In this document: in pieces, positions 18,421 through 27,378 of the stretch
How the letters are laid out: each line of letters starts with the position of its first letter
Numbering within the stretch: the stretch's first letter is position 1
From: Pseudomonas fluorescens
Lineage (GTDB): Bacteria; Pseudomonadota; Gammaproteobacteria; Pseudomonadales; Pseudomonadaceae
NCBI RefSeq assembly: GCF_902497625.1
Contig: NZ_CABVGX010000019.1
Location: forward strand, 1 to 64,000
DNA: 64,000 nt
Direction of reading: 5' to 3'
Notes under the pieces: model-generated
What the model saw: the letters and a program-made list of their open reading frames with translations, nothing else
The model's database searches: none
Told to the model about the DNA's origin: nothing
Position numbers and translations under genes: made by a program

Positions 18421-19497
18421 ATGGCTGATTTACCGATCAACGACCTAAACGTCGCTTCCAACGAGACGCTGATCACTCCCGATCAGCTCAAGCGTGACAT
18501 CCCCCTGAGCGATGCTGCCCTGCGCACCGTCACCAAGGGCCGTGAAGTCATTCGCAACATTCTTGATGGCACTGACCACCGCCTGTTCGTCGTCATCGGG
18601 CCTTGCTCGATCCACGACATCAAGGCGGCTCACGAATACGCCGAGCGCCTCAAGGTGCTGGCTGCGGAAGTGTCCGATACGTTGTATCTGGTCATGCGCG
18701 TGTATTTCGAGAAGCCACGCACCACCGTTGGCTGGAAGGGCTTGATCAACGATCCGTACCTGGACGATTCCTTCAAGATTCAGGACGGTCTGCACATCGG
18801 TCGGCAGTTGCTGCTGGACCTGGCCGAAATGGGCCTGCCCACCGCTACCGAAGCCCTCGACCCGATCTCTCCGCAATATTTGCAGGACCTGATCAGCTGG
18901 TCGGCAATCGGCGCGCGTACCACCGAATCCCAGACCCACCGTGAAATGGCCTCGGGTCTGTCCTCGGCCGTCGGTTTCAAGAATGGCACCGACGGCGGCC
19001 TGACCGTGGCGATCAACGCGTTGCAGTCGGTTTCCAGCCCGCACCGTTTCCTCGGCATCAACCAGGAAGGTGGCGTGTCGATCGTCACCACCAAGGGCAA
19101 CGCCTACGGTCACGTGGTGCTGCGCGGTGGCAATGGCAAGCCGAACTATGATTCGGTCAGCGTCGCGCTCTGCGAGCAAGCGCTGAACAAGGCGAAGATC
19201 AAGCCGAACATCATGGTCGATTGCAGCCACGCCAACTCCAACAAGGACCCGGCCCTGCAACCACTGGTGATGGAGAACGTCGCCAACCAGATCCTCGAAG
19301 GCAACCAGTCGATCATCGGTCTGATGGTCGAAAGTCATCTGAACTGGGGCTGCCAGGCGATTCCGAAAGACCTCGCCGACCTGCAATATGGCGTGTCGAT
19401 CACCGACGCCTGCATCGACTGGTCCGCGACGGAAACCACCTTGCGCAGCATGCACGCCAAGCTCAAGGACGTGTTGCCGAAACGCACCCGCAGCTGA
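18421..19497 (+). CDS. Class I 3-deoxy-7-phosphoheptulonate synthase
   Basis: This 358-residue AroF/G/H-type enzyme makes DAHP in the shikimate pathway. Motifs: LFVVIGPCSIHD near residue 60, VMRVYFEKPRTTVGWKGLINDP, GARTTESQTHRE, GFKNGTDG, VDCSHANSNKD and GVSITDACI. Which aromatic amino acid inhibits it cannot be stated from sequence. It is followed by a strong terminator and has no partner gene. With the type II enzyme at 4034-5380, both classes occur within 15 kb. Confidence 0.94.
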   Translation: MADLPINDLNVASNETLITPDQLKRDIPLSDAALRTVTKGREVIRNILDGTDHRLFVVIGPCSIHDIKAAHEYAERLKVLAAEVSDTLYLVMRVYFEKPRTTVGWKGLINDPYLDDSFKIQDGLHIGRQLLLDLAEMGLPTATEALDPISPQYLQDLISWSAIGARTTESQTHREMASGLSSAVGFKNGTDGGLTVAINALQSVSSPHRFLGINQEGGVSIVTTKGNAYGHVVLRGGNGKPNYDSVSVALCEQALNKAKIKPNIMVDCSHANSNKDPALQPLVMENVANQILEGNQSIIGLMVESHLNWGCQAIPKDLADLQYGVSITDACIDWSATETTLRSMHAKLKDVLPKRTRS

Positions 19498-19516
19498 TCA
19501 AGGTTTGCCACGCACA

Positions 19517-19549
19517 CAAAAACGCCGGGCTGAATCCCGGCGTTTTTGT
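19517..19549 (+). terminator. Terminator of the type I DAHP synthase gene
   Basis: Hairpin AAACGCCGGG / CCCGGCGTTT with a short loop, flanked by A and T runs, 20 bp past the stop. It can serve both this gene and the convergent acetyltransferase gene. Confidence 0.88.
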
Positions 19550-19568
19550 GTTCGCTATCAGCAGTTGT

Positions 19569-19856
19569 TTACTGGCTCAGCTTGGCGGCATGCCGCTGGT
19601 GACGCTCCATGTAGCGCTCAACGTAGGAGCACGATGGAATCACTGTGTAACCCATTTCGTCAGCAAACTGCAGGGCTTTCTCAGTGAGGGCTGCAGCAAT
19701 GCCGCGACCGCGCAGCGCATTGGGCACGAAAGTACGATAGATATCCAGGGTCTGTTTTCCCAGATCCATGTAGGTCAGGTAGGCACGATGACCGTCCACG
19801 GTGGTCTCGAACTGATGACCAGCCTGGTCATGGTGGATGGACAACGCCTCGCTCAT
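19569..19856 (-). CDS. Small GNAT-fold N-acetyltransferase
   Basis: This 95-residue protein matches the short GNAT subfamily (YjdJ-like). AYLTYMDLGKQTLDIYRTFV is followed by the acetyl-CoA-binding loop RGRGIAAALTEKALQFA, and the C-terminus has IPSCSYVERYMERH. The substrate is unknown. GAGGAG precedes the ATG at 19856, which decides the start over an in-frame upstream ATG. It converges on the DAHP synthase gene. Confidence 0.85.
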   Translation of the reverse strand: MSEALSIHHDQAGHQFETTVDGHRAYLTYMDLGKQTLDIYRTFVPNALRGRGIAAALTEKALQFADEMGYTVIPSCSYVERYMERHQRHAAKLSQ

Positions 19857-20396
19857 CACTACTCCTCGCGGGTCTTGAATTCTGACCCCTACCTTACCGA
19901 TGTTTTTCCGGCGAAGGAACATCTACGCCACCCTGTGCCTCAATGGACACTGAAAAAGCCACACATTTCGTACAACCGGGCACGTATGAAATAGTAGGCA
20001 CCCTTGGCACATTTACTCAAGGTGCGCTCGTCATCGCGCAGGTTTGCAGGTGCTGCTCCGGGTTTCGCAGAGGCGGCTCGACCAATGCTCTTCGCAGATC
20101 GACAGCCTGAACATTGCCGGATGTTGAGACTTAAGACGAGCATGCTTTTTTAAAGTCACCTCAACATGGATAAAGATTATGCGAGGCGTTGCGCAAAATT
20201 CGAACAAAAGTGTAGACGAACTCATATACGCAGAGTTTAGGGAAGACTGCAAAACAGTCGCGTGAGCGCGGAACTTTTTCTGGCAAACTCGCTCTGTACG
20301 GGGGTTGTAGCTGGATATTCGTTTGACCGTGCAGTTAAAAGTTGCCCGAAAAAGAATCAACGCCTACAATTTTTTTGGCTTCACGCTTCACGTCCG
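19857..20396. other. 540-bp gene-free region upstream of oprI
   Basis: This stretch is more AT-rich than its surroundings and shows no convincing frame, RNA hairpin with T-run, or repeat. It includes A/T-rich blocks near 20340-20380 just before the oprI promoter. An unrecognised small RNA or an UP-type activating region is possible; the sequence does not decide. Confidence 0.4.
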
Positions 20397-20424
20397 TTTA
20401 CTTACTACAACTAATGGGTAGTAT
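20397..20424 (+). promoter_or_regulatory. Candidate sigma-70 promoter of oprI
   Basis: TTTACT at 20397-20402 and TAGTAT at 20419-20424 are separated by 16 bp and preceded by an A/T-rich block. The start point would be near 20431, giving a leader of about 60 nt before the oprI ATG. Confidence 0.45.
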
Positions 20425-20491
20425 GTACGCCGGCTATTTCCTCACTCTGAGGAGACAGCTACTTAATAGAAAGTCCTTGAAGGGGAACACG

Positions 20492-20743
20492 ATGAACAAC
20501 GTTCTGAAATTCTCTGCTCTGGCTCTGGCCGCAGTTCTGGCTACCGGTTGCAGCAGCGCATCGAAAGAAACCGAAGCACGTCTGACTGCTACCGAAGACG
20601 CAGCAGCTCGCTCCCAGGCTCGTGCAGACGAAGCTTACCGTAAAGCTGATGAAGCTCTGGCTGCTGCTCAAAAAGCACAACAGACTGCTGACGAAGCTAA
20701 CGAGCGTGCTCTGCGCATGCTGGAAAAAGCTAGCCGCAAGTAA
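20492..20743 (+). CDS. oprI: Major outer-membrane lipoprotein OprI (Lpp-type)
   Basis: This 83-residue lipoprotein has a signal peptide ending in the lipobox ATGC ([11 protein letters not shown], lipidated cysteine near residue 20). A heptad-repeat helix rich in alanine and glutamate ([20 protein letters not shown]) forms a coiled coil. The C-terminal lysine (KASRK) is the expected peptidoglycan attachment residue. AGGGGA precedes the start and a strong terminator follows. It is one of the most abundant proteins in pseudomonads. The neighbouring L,D-transpeptidase gene belongs to the family that forms this kind of attachment. Confidence 0.97.
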   Translation: MNNVLKFSALALAAVLATGCSSASKETEARLTATEDAAARSQARADEAYRKADEALAAAQKAQQTADEANERALRMLEKASRK

Positions 20744-20764
20744 TAGTCCCTCGGGATTGTTATC

Positions 20765-20795
20765 AAGCCGACCCATTTTTTGGGTCGGCTTTTTA
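20765..20795 (+). terminator. Terminator of oprI
   Basis: Hairpin AAGCCGACCCA / TGGGTCGGCTT followed by a T-run, 22 bp past the oprI stop. Confidence 0.92.
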
Positions 20796-20819
20796 ATGCC
20801 TGACGTTTGCTTCAGGCAA

Positions 20820-20860
20820 TAAAAAACCCGCCGAAGCAGTCAGCCTCGGCGGGTTTTTCA
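20820..20860 (-). terminator. Terminator of the L,D-transpeptidase gene
   Basis: Stem AAACCCGCCGA / TCGGCGGGTTT with flanking A and T runs lies directly past the transpeptidase stop codon. Confidence 0.88.
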
Positions 20861-20864
20861 AGGG

Positions 20865-21836
20865 TTACTGCAGTGGGTCCAGCTCTGCACTCGAGACCAT
20901 CGGCGCGGAAGTGCTCGGCACGCCGATCTCGACCGGCAAACCATCTTCAGCAGCGACCACGTCACGCACGACATCCCAGTTCATGCGCAGGTTGTTGGTG
21001 ATGTCCTCACGCTTGAGCATCGCGTTGATCACGGCAGTGTGCTTGTCGACCACTGAAGGGTTGCCCTTGTCGTCCAGCGGCGTGTGCGCTTCAAGGTAAA
21101 CCTTGCCGCCGCTCACACCGAATTTGTACGGATCGCTGATGATGCGCACCGATGTACCCACCGGAACCATATCGGCCATTTCCAGCACGTTGTTGTTGAA
21201 CATACGGAAGCAGCCGTGGCTGGTGCGCATGCCGATGCCGAATTTCTTGTTCGAACCGTGGATCAGGTAACCCGGGGTGCCCAAGGTGAACTTGAAAGGC
21301 CCCAAAGGATTGTCCGGACCGGCCGGCACCACGTTTGGCAGCGGATCACCATCGGCGGCGTGTTCGGCCTTGATCGAGGCCGGTGGCGTCCAGGTTGGAT
21401 TCGGTGTCTTGCGAATGATGCTGGTGTGCGCAATCGGCGACCCCCAGCCTTCACGACCGATGCCAAGCGGGAAGGTGTAAACGACGTCCCGGCCCTTGGG
21501 GAAATAATAGAGGCGGTATTCAGCCAGATTGATGACGATGCCTTCACGCGGCCCAGGCGGCAGGATGAAGCGTGTCGGCAGCACGATCTCGGTGCCAGCG
21601 CCCGGCAACCACGGATCAACACCCGGGTTAGCGGCGACCATTTCCGAATAGCCCAGATCGTAGGTCGTGCCAAGGTCGGCAAAAGTGTCTTCGTACTTGG
21701 CCTGGATCACCTGCACCTGGCCGATGATGTCTTCACCGGGTGGCGGCAGGGGCAGCTCCAATGCTGCAGCGGGACCTGCCACACACAGGGCGGCAAGAGT
21801 CAGGCAGCGGGTGACGGCAGGAAAACGCGGCAACAT
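20865..21836 (-). CDS. Periplasmic L,D-transpeptidase (ErfK/YbiS/YnhG type)
   Basis: This 323-residue exported protein has a signal peptide ending about residue 25, a LysM-like segment (ADLGTTYDLGYSEMVAANPG) and a YkuD catalytic domain with HGSNKKFGIGMRTSHGCFRM, holding the catalytic His and the SHGCFR cysteine. The family links peptidoglycan diaminopimelate residues or attaches Lpp/OprI to the wall. Its convergent neighbour is oprI, which suggests the second role. The start at 21836 follows AAGGA by eight bases; an ATG at 21854 lacks one. Confidence 0.88.
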   Translation of the reverse strand: MLPRFPAVTRCLTLAALCVAGPAAALELPLPPPGEDIIGQVQVIQAKYEDTFADLGTTYDLGYSEMVAANPGVDPWLPGAGTEIVLPTRFILPPGPREGIVINLAEYRLYYFPKGRDVVYTFPLGIGREGWGSPIAHTSIIRKTPNPTWTPPASIKAEHAADGDPLPNVVPAGPDNPLGPFKFTLGTPGYLIHGSNKKFGIGMRTSHGCFRMFNNNVLEMADMVPVGTSVRIISDPYKFGVSGGKVYLEAHTPLDDKGNPSVVDKHTAVINAMLKREDITNNLRMNWDVVRDVVAAEDGLPVEIGVPSTSAPMVSSAELDPLQ

Positions 21837-21971
21837 CCGGAAAATCCTTCGCATGATCGACAAGGGTATAAAAACGGATTGTACACTGACGACCGTTATT
21901 TCGGGGAAGCCGGGGCGTGGCAGGCGATGCAAGGCGGTTTGAGCCGGAAAAATGGCTGGCCGTACCGGCCT

Positions 21972-22063
21972 CTTCGCGAGCAGGCTTGCTCCCACATAGG
22001 TGAGTGCCGGACGTGGCGTTTGTGCTCGCCACCACTCAATGTGGGAGCGAGCCTGCTCGCGAT
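21972..22063. repeat. Inverted REP pair
   Basis: TTCGCGAGCAGGCTTGCTCC and its inverse ATGTGGGAGCGAGCCTGCTC flank a loop of about 42 bp between the transpeptidase gene leader and the end of a small gene. Confidence 0.85.
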
Positions 22064-22069
22064 GGCGAT

Positions 22070-22363
22070 TTAGAGCTCGAAGCGCAGCTCGGGCCAGATC
22101 GGCGAAGTGCCGCGCTTTTGCGACTCCAGAATGGCTCGGCACAGCGAGCACAGCCGCTGATCCTGAAATACCCGGCGATCAACCGTGGACCAGCGCGGTT
22201 GTGCCGGCAACAGGCTGCCGCACAAGGTGCGATCAGCTGAGCCGCCGAGTTCGAGTTGACGCGCCACCAGATGCACCCGCACTTCCTGACAAGCAAACAG
22301 GTCCAGCTGCTCGTCGGGCTCGATCAGTTGGTAGGCAAAAAGGGACCAGGCGGGACGCGGCAT
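22070..22363 (-). CDS. Conserved hypothetical protein
   Basis: This 97-residue soluble protein starts MPRPAWSLFAYQLIEPDEQL. It has two cysteine pairs (DLFACQEVRV, RTLCGS, RLCSLCRAILESQ); the C-S-L-C pattern could bind a metal. A GGAG precedes the ATG at 22363. It lies downstream of tesA on the same strand (56 bp gap). I recognise no function. Confidence 0.65.
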   Translation of the reverse strand: MPRPAWSLFAYQLIEPDEQLDLFACQEVRVHLVARQLELGGSADRTLCGSLLPAQPRWSTVDRRVFQDQRLCSLCRAILESQKRGTSPIWPELRFEL

Positions 22364-22419
22364 CGGGGGCTCCAAATCGGGGGCGCCACCTTAGCCGAAA
22401 CACCGCCACTAGAAAAGCG

Positions 22420-23025
22420 TCAAAGCAGCGGTTTCAGTGCCGGCCAGACATTTTCCAGCAACTTCCCCTGAGCCCCCGCAGCCGGATGCAAACCATCAGC
22501 CTGCATCAAGTCCGGATGACCGCCTACGCCCTCGAGAAAAAACGGCACCAACGGGACTTTTTTCTGCTCCGCCAAGGAGGGGTAGACCTCGGCAAAAGCC
22601 TTGGTGTAACGCGCACCATAATTAGGCGGAAGCTGCATGCCGAGCAATAACACTTTGGCGCCACTGGCGCGCGAGCTGTCGATCATCGCTGCAAGGTTTT
22701 GTTGCAATTGAGTGGGGAGCATTCCGCGCAGGCCGTCGTTGCCCCCCAACTCGAGGATAACCAGTTCGGGCTTATGCTCTGCAAGCAGCGCGGGCAGGCG
22801 CGCCTGACCTCCGGCACTGGTGTCGCCGCTAATGGACGCATTGACCACCTTATCGTCGAAACCTTCGCGCTTGAGCCGCTGCTCAAGCAATGACACCCAC
22901 CCCAAGCGGGTATCCAGGCCGAAACCGGCGCTGATACTATCGCCAACGATCAGGACTGTACCCGCCGCTGCGTTCTGGGCCATGCACATCAAGGCCAGGC
23001 CAGCACTCAAAAACCACACTCGCAT
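22420..23025 (-). CDS. tesA: Periplasmic acyl-CoA thioesterase/lysophospholipase TesA
   Basis: This 201-residue SGNH hydrolase has a signal peptide (WFLSAGLALMCMAQNAAAG) and then the nucleophile block TVLIVGDSISAGFGL. LELGGNDGLRG supplies the oxyanion asparagine and DGLHPAAGAQ the catalytic Asp/His. It hydrolyses thioesters and esters in the periplasm. The start at 23025 has GGAG six bases upstream. It is divergent from an ABC transporter operon with only 10 bp between start codons; the same tesA/ybbAP grouping occurs in many proteobacteria. Confidence 0.95.
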   Translation of the reverse strand: MRVWFLSAGLALMCMAQNAAAGTVLIVGDSISAGFGLDTRLGWVSLLEQRLKREGFDDKVVNASISGDTSAGGQARLPALLAEHKPELVILELGGNDGLRGMLPTQLQQNLAAMIDSSRASGAKVLLLGMQLPPNYGARYTKAFAEVYPSLAEQKKVPLVPFFLEGVGGHPDLMQADGLHPAAGAQGKLLENVWPALKPLL

Positions 23026-23035
23026 CGGATTCTCC

Positions 23036-23719
23036 ATGGGCGCAAGCATTCTCACCGCGAAGAACCTCAGCAAAGTGGTTCCCAGCGCGGAAGGTGAACT
23101 GACTATCCTGCACGAACTCAGCCTGGAACTGAACAAGGGCGATAGCTTGGCTATCGTCGGCGCGTCCGGTTCCGGCAAATCTACCCTCCTCGGTCTGCTC
23201 GCCGGTCTCGACTTGCCGAGCAGCGGTGAAGTCACCCTCGCCGGCCAGGCACTGAGCAATCTCGACGAAGACCAGCGCGCACGCATCCGCGCCGAACACG
23301 TGGGTTTCGTGTTCCAGTCATTTCAATTGCTCGACAGCCTCAATGCCCTGGAAAACGTCATGCTGCCGCTGGAACTGGACGGTCGCAAGGATGCCCGCGA
23401 ACGCGCCACCCAGTTGCTGCAACGGGTCGGCCTCGGTCAGCGCCTGACTCACTCGCCGCGCCAGCTCTCCGGCGGCGAGCAACAACGCGTAGCCATCGCC
23501 CGGGCGTTTGCCGCCGAACCGGACGTGTTGTTTGCCGATGAGCCCACCGGCAACCTTGACAGCCACACCGGCGAGCGCATCAGCGATCTTCTGTTCGAAT
23601 TGAACAAAGAACGCGGCACGACCCTGGTGCTGGTCACCCACGACGAACGCCTGGCACATCGCTGCCGGCGCCTGATCCGCCTTGAAGCCGGCCTGCTGGT
23701 CGCCCCTCTGGAGCCTTGA
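23036..23719 (+). CDS. ABC transporter ATP-binding protein, YbbA type
   Basis: This 227-residue ATPase of the MacB/LolD class has Walker A GASGSGKST, the Q-loop FVFQSFQLLD, the signature LSGGEQQRVAIARAF, Walker B VLFADEPTGNLD and the H-loop VTHDE. It pairs with the permease that begins within its stop codon (TGATG overlap). By comparison with E. coli YbbAP-TesA, the pair probably moves hydrophobic molecules out of the membrane for hydrolysis by TesA; this role is inference. Confidence 0.93.
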   Translation: MGASILTAKNLSKVVPSAEGELTILHELSLELNKGDSLAIVGASGSGKSTLLGLLAGLDLPSSGEVTLAGQALSNLDEDQRARIRAEHVGFVFQSFQLLDSLNALENVMLPLELDGRKDARERATQLLQRVGLGQRLTHSPRQLSGGEQQRVAIARAFAAEPDVLFADEPTGNLDSHTGERISDLLFELNKERGTTLVLVTHDERLAHRCRRLIRLEAGLLVAPLEP

Positions 23720-26223
23720 TGGCACGCCTGCCGCTGTTGCGCCTGTTCAGTATCGCCCTCCGCCAATTGCTGCGCGATGCCCGCGCCGGTGAGCTGCGCG
23801 TTTTGTTTTTCGCCCTGCTGGTCGCCGTGGCCGCGAGTACCGCGATCGGTTACTTCGGCGCTCGCCTTAACGGCGCCATGATGCTGCGCGCCACCGAATT
23901 CCTCGGCGCCGATCTGCTCCTTGAAGGCAGCTCGCCGGCGCGCCCGGAACAGATCAGCAGCGGCACCGCACTGGGACTCGAGCACGCGCAAGTCGTGGAA
24001 TTTTCCAGCGTGATTGCCACCGACAACGGCATTCAATTGTCGAGCATCAAGGCCGCCGACGATGTGTACCCCCTGCGCGGCGAATTGAAAAGCGCACCGG
24101 CGCCCTTCGCCCCGGAAGAAGTCGGCGGCGGGCCGAAACCCGGTGAAGCGTGGGTCGAAGCACGATTGCTGACTGCGCTGGATCTGAAAATTGGCGACAG
24201 CATCGACGTCGGCATGCGCACCTTGAAACTGGCGCGCGTGTTGACCTATGAACCGGACCGCGCGGGCAATTTCTACAGCCTGACACCACGCGTGCTGATC
24301 AATCTCAGCGACCTGCAAGCGACCGGCGTGGTGCAACCCGGCAGTCGCGTCAGTTACCGCGAACTCTGGCGCGGCAAAGCCGAGACGCTGGAAACCTATC
24401 GCCAATCCATCACACCCGGCCTGGCACCGAATCAACGAATTCAGGATGCCCGCGACGGTAACCGCCAAATCGGCGGCGCGCTGGGTAAAGCCGAACGTTA
24501 CTTGAACATGGCCAGTCTGGTGGCCGTGTTGCTGTCCGGCGTGGCGGTGGCGTTGTCGGCGACGCGCTTTGCCACACGACGATTCGACGCCAGTGCGTTG
24601 ATGCGCTGCCTGGGCTTGTCGCGCCGGGAAACCTTGCTCTTGTTCAGTTTACAACTGACCGTGCTGGGACTGCTCGCGAGCATCAGCGGCGCCGTGATCG
24701 GCTGGCTGGCGCAACTCGGCCTGTTCGCGTTGCTGGATGATTTGTTGCCGACCGACGTGCCACCGGGTGGCCTGTTCCCGGCCATCGCCGGGATCGGCAC
24801 CGGGCTGGTGGCGCTTGCCGGCTTTGCCCTGCCGCCACTCGCCGCACTCGGTCGCGTGCCACCGTTGCGCGTACTGCGCCGCGACATGCTGCCAATTCCG
24901 TCCAGCACCTGGATGGTCTACGGCGCAGCGCTGGGCGCGCTCGGCCTGATCATGTGGCGCCTGAGCCTCGACCTGGTTCTGACCTTCGCCCTGCTCGGCG
25001 GCGGCGTGATTGCCGCGCTGGTCCTGGGGGGTTTGCTGTTGCTGTTGCTGAAGAGCCTGCGCCGGATGCTCGCGCGCGCTTCGTTGCCATGGCGCCTCGG
25101 CCTGGGCCAACTGCTGCGACACCCATTGGCGGCGGCGGGCCAATCGCTGGCCTTCGGCTTGATCCTGCTGTCGATGGCGCTGATCGCTTTACTGCGCGGT
25201 GAACTGCTGGACACTTGGCAAAATCAACTGCCGAAGAATGCTCCGAATTATTTCGCGCTGAACATTCTGCCAGCGGACAAACAGGCATTCACTGACCGCC
25301 TGATCGAACTGTCGGCGCACTCGGCGCCGCTCTACCCGGTGGTGCCCGGACGACTGATCAGCATCAACGGCGAGCCGGTGCAGGACATCGTGAGCAAGGA
25401 TTCCGCCGGTGATCGCGCGATCCAGCGCGACCTGAGCCTGACATGGGCCGCAGACATGCCTGCGGGTAACAAACTCACGGCCGGCAACTGGTGGTCCGAG
25501 CAGCCGCCGGATGAAATCCCGGGCGTTTCGGTCGAAGGCAAGGTTGCCGAAAGCCTCAAACTCAAGCTCGGCGATCACATGGTGTTCACCGTCGGCGGGG
25601 TCAATCGCGAAGCAAAAGTCACCAGCTTGCGGGACATCAACTGGGACAATTTCCAGCCGAACTTCTTCATGATTTTCCAGCCCGGCACTTTGAAGGACCT
25701 GCCGGCGACTTACCTCACAAGCTTCTATCTGGCGGCCGGTCACGACCAACAGATCGTCGATCTGTCGCGCAGTTTCCCGGCAGTGACCATTCTGGGCGTC
25801 GAGGCATTGCTGGAACAACTGCGCAGCATCCTCGCCCAGGTCACCCTGGCGGTAGAATACGTGTTGCTGTTTGTCTTGGCTGCCGGGATGGCCGTGCTGT
25901 TCTCCGGGCTGCAAGCGACGCTGGACGAACGCATCCGCCAAGGCGCGCTGCTGCGAGCGCTGGGGGCTGAGCGGCAGTTGCTGGTCAAGGCCCGGCGAAT
26001 CGAGTTCGGCTTGCTTGGCGCGGTCAGCGGTTTGCTGGCAGCGCTGGGCTCGGAGCTGGTGAGTCTGGTGTTGTACCGCTACGCTTTCGACCTGCCGTGG
26101 CATCCGCACCCCTGGTTGCTGGTACTGCCAGTGATTGGCGCGATCCTGATCGGCGGCGCTGGTGTGTTCGGCACGCGACGCGCCTTGAACGCCAGCCCCC
26201 TGACAGTGCTGCGCGAGGGTTGA
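23719..26223 (+). CDS. ABC transporter permease, YbbP type
   Basis: This 834-residue permease has about ten membrane helices: one N-terminal, two FtsX-type blocks (around residues 255-435 and 700-830), a middle set near 450-500, and large periplasmic domains between. The layout fits the YbbP family of MacB-like mechanotransmission or lipid-handling permeases. The start overlaps the stop of the ATPase gene by one base, so the two are coupled. It is the partner of the divergent tesA. Confidence 0.92.
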   Translation: MARLPLLRLFSIALRQLLRDARAGELRVLFFALLVAVAASTAIGYFGARLNGAMMLRATEFLGADLLLEGSSPARPEQISSGTALGLEHAQVVEFSSVIATDNGIQLSSIKAADDVYPLRGELKSAPAPFAPEEVGGGPKPGEAWVEARLLTALDLKIGDSIDVGMRTLKLARVLTYEPDRAGNFYSLTPRVLINLSDLQATGVVQPGSRVSYRELWRGKAETLETYRQSITPGLAPNQRIQDARDGNRQIGGALGKAERYLNMASLVAVLLSGVAVALSATRFATRRFDASALMRCLGLSRRETLLLFSLQLTVLGLLASISGAVIGWLAQLGLFALLDDLLPTDVPPGGLFPAIAGIGTGLVALAGFALPPLAALGRVPPLRVLRRDMLPIPSSTWMVYGAALGALGLIMWRLSLDLVLTFALLGGGVIAALVLGGLLLLLLKSLRRMLARASLPWRLGLGQLLRHPLAAAGQSLAFGLILLSMALIALLRGELLDTWQNQLPKNAPNYFALNILPADKQAFTDRLIELSAHSAPLYPVVPGRLISINGEPVQDIVSKDSAGDRAIQRDLSLTWAADMPAGNKLTAGNWWSEQPPDEIPGVSVEGKVAESLKLKLGDHMVFTVGGVNREAKVTSLRDINWDNFQPNFFMIFQPGTLKDLPATYLTSFYLAAGHDQQIVDLSRSFPAVTILGVEALLEQLRSILAQVTLAVEYVLLFVLAAGMAVLFSGLQATLDERIRQGALLRALGAERQLLVKARRIEFGLLGAVSGLLAALGSELVSLVLYRYAFDLPWHPHPWLLVLPVIGAILIGGAGVFGTRRALNASPLTVLREG

Positions 26224-26257
26224 TAGACTTTAGCCTTCTCAACCACAAGAAGTCGCC

Positions 26258-26755
26258 ATGAGCCGTTATCGCCCTCCCCGCACCGCCGGCACCGCGCTGA
26301 TCACCCCTGAAGGTGAAGCGCGAATGCGGGCGGAGTTCCATGAGCTCTGGCACGTACGCCGGCCGCAGGTCACGCAGTCGGTCAGCGAGGCGGCAGCCCA
26401 GGGCGATCGTTCGGAGAACGCGGAATACACTTACGGCAAGAAGATGCTGCGCGAGATCGACAGTCGCGTACGCTTCCTGACCAAACGCCTGGAGGCGCTG
26501 AAAGTGGTCAGCGAAAAACCAAGCGATCCCAACAAGGTCTACTTCGGCGCCTGGGTCACGATTGAAAACGAGGACGGCATACAATCGCGCTATCGCATTG
26601 TCGGCCCTGACGAACTGGACTTGAAGCAAGGCCTCATCAGCATTGACTCACCGCTCGCCCGCGCCCTGATCGGCAAGGCGCTGGACGCCGAAGTCCGCGT
26701 CCAGACGCCGACCGGCGAACAGTGCGTGTATGTCGTGGCGATCGACTACCCGTAA
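26258..26755 (+). CDS. greB: Transcript cleavage factor GreB
   Basis: This 165-residue factor has an N-terminal coiled-coil hairpin with the acidic tip [20 protein letters not shown] and the C-terminal FKBP-like domain ending [14 protein letters not shown]. It rescues backtracked RNA polymerase by stimulating RNA cleavage. The full-length GreB pattern (basic surface and YTYGKK) distinguishes it from the Gre-like paralog at 13409. It lies 34 bp after the permease gene and converges on a small unknown gene with 3 bp between stops. Confidence 0.95.
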   Translation: MSRYRPPRTAGTALITPEGEARMRAEFHELWHVRRPQVTQSVSEAAAQGDRSENAEYTYGKKMLREIDSRVRFLTKRLEALKVVSEKPSDPNKVYFGAWVTIENEDGIQSRYRIVGPDELDLKQGLISIDSPLARALIGKALDAEVRVQTPTGEQCVYVVAIDYP

Positions 26756-26758
26756 GCC

Positions 26759-27067
26759 TTAGCGCCGGGTAATCAGCCCCTGTCGAGCGACGCGTGTCAG
26801 TTGCTTGATCACTTCAGCTGCGCTCTCCAGATTGGGTGATTGAATCACCGCCAGATCGAAACTGTCGCTGGCGAAACGTGCCAGTGATTCGCCGTCTTCG
26901 ACAAACTGGATGAGAAAAGCCGCAGGCCCGCCGTTACGACGTGGCCAGCCATCGAGGTAACGCAGAAGCGTCGGCTGATGCTTGCCGCCAAGCAGGATTT
27001 TTGGATTGCGCTGGGTGAGGTGTGCCGTGATCGGCGCGGGGCGTGCAACGGGGCTTAGTGCATTCAT
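26759..27067 (-). CDS. Conserved hypothetical protein
   Basis: This 102-residue protein starts MNALSPVARPAPITAHLTQR. The region FLIQFVEDGESLARFASDSF then DLAVIQSPNLESAAEVIKQL resembles the late strands of a SAM-methyltransferase-like fold, but the nucleotide-binding loop is missing, so it is not an active enzyme of that class by sight. The frame stays open 54 codons further upstream and the ribosome site is weak, so the start is uncertain. It converges on greB. Confidence 0.55.
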   Translation of the reverse strand: MNALSPVARPAPITAHLTQRNPKILLGGKHQPTLLRYLDGWPRRNGGPAAFLIQFVEDGESLARFASDSFDLAVIQSPNLESAAEVIKQLTRVARQGLITRR

Positions 27068-27277
27068 CGTGTCGTGTCTCTGCCTCAAAAGTCTGCATGG
27101 CAGGTGAGAGGCAACACCGAACCAGCGCTTTAGCGGTATTTCGAAGCTGTGTCGCAAGCTTCTGTCGGCAACTCTGTGAGTCACCTGGCGCCCCGCAAGT
27201 AGCTGTTTAAATCGGCGCATGAGCAGCATCCTAGAGAAGCTGACCGAGCAGTGTCAAGAATGACGCGCAAGAAAAAA

Positions 27278-27335
27278 CGGGTGTGCAGTGAGAGGTCATG
27301 GATGCTCTGCGTCCATTGTCTCCACTGCACACCCG
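27278..27335. repeat. Hairpin with perfect 13-bp arms
   Basis: CGGGTGTGCAGTG at 27278-27290 and CACTGCACACCCG at 27323-27335 are exact reverse complements with a 32-bp loop. It sits between the DoxX gene and a small gene on the same strand, so it could end DoxX transcripts, but it has no T-run. The surrounding bases 27068-27378 hold no convincing gene. Confidence 0.6.
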
Positions 27336-27378
27336 TCCAGGTCAGGCTACCTCGTAGGCAGCCTCGGCACTCGCGGTA

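Noticed and set aside
27119..27229. N-terminal extension of the small protein at 26759-27067
   Set aside because: The upstream frame is open, but its residues are arginine-rich and lack the character of the main part; no ribosome site.
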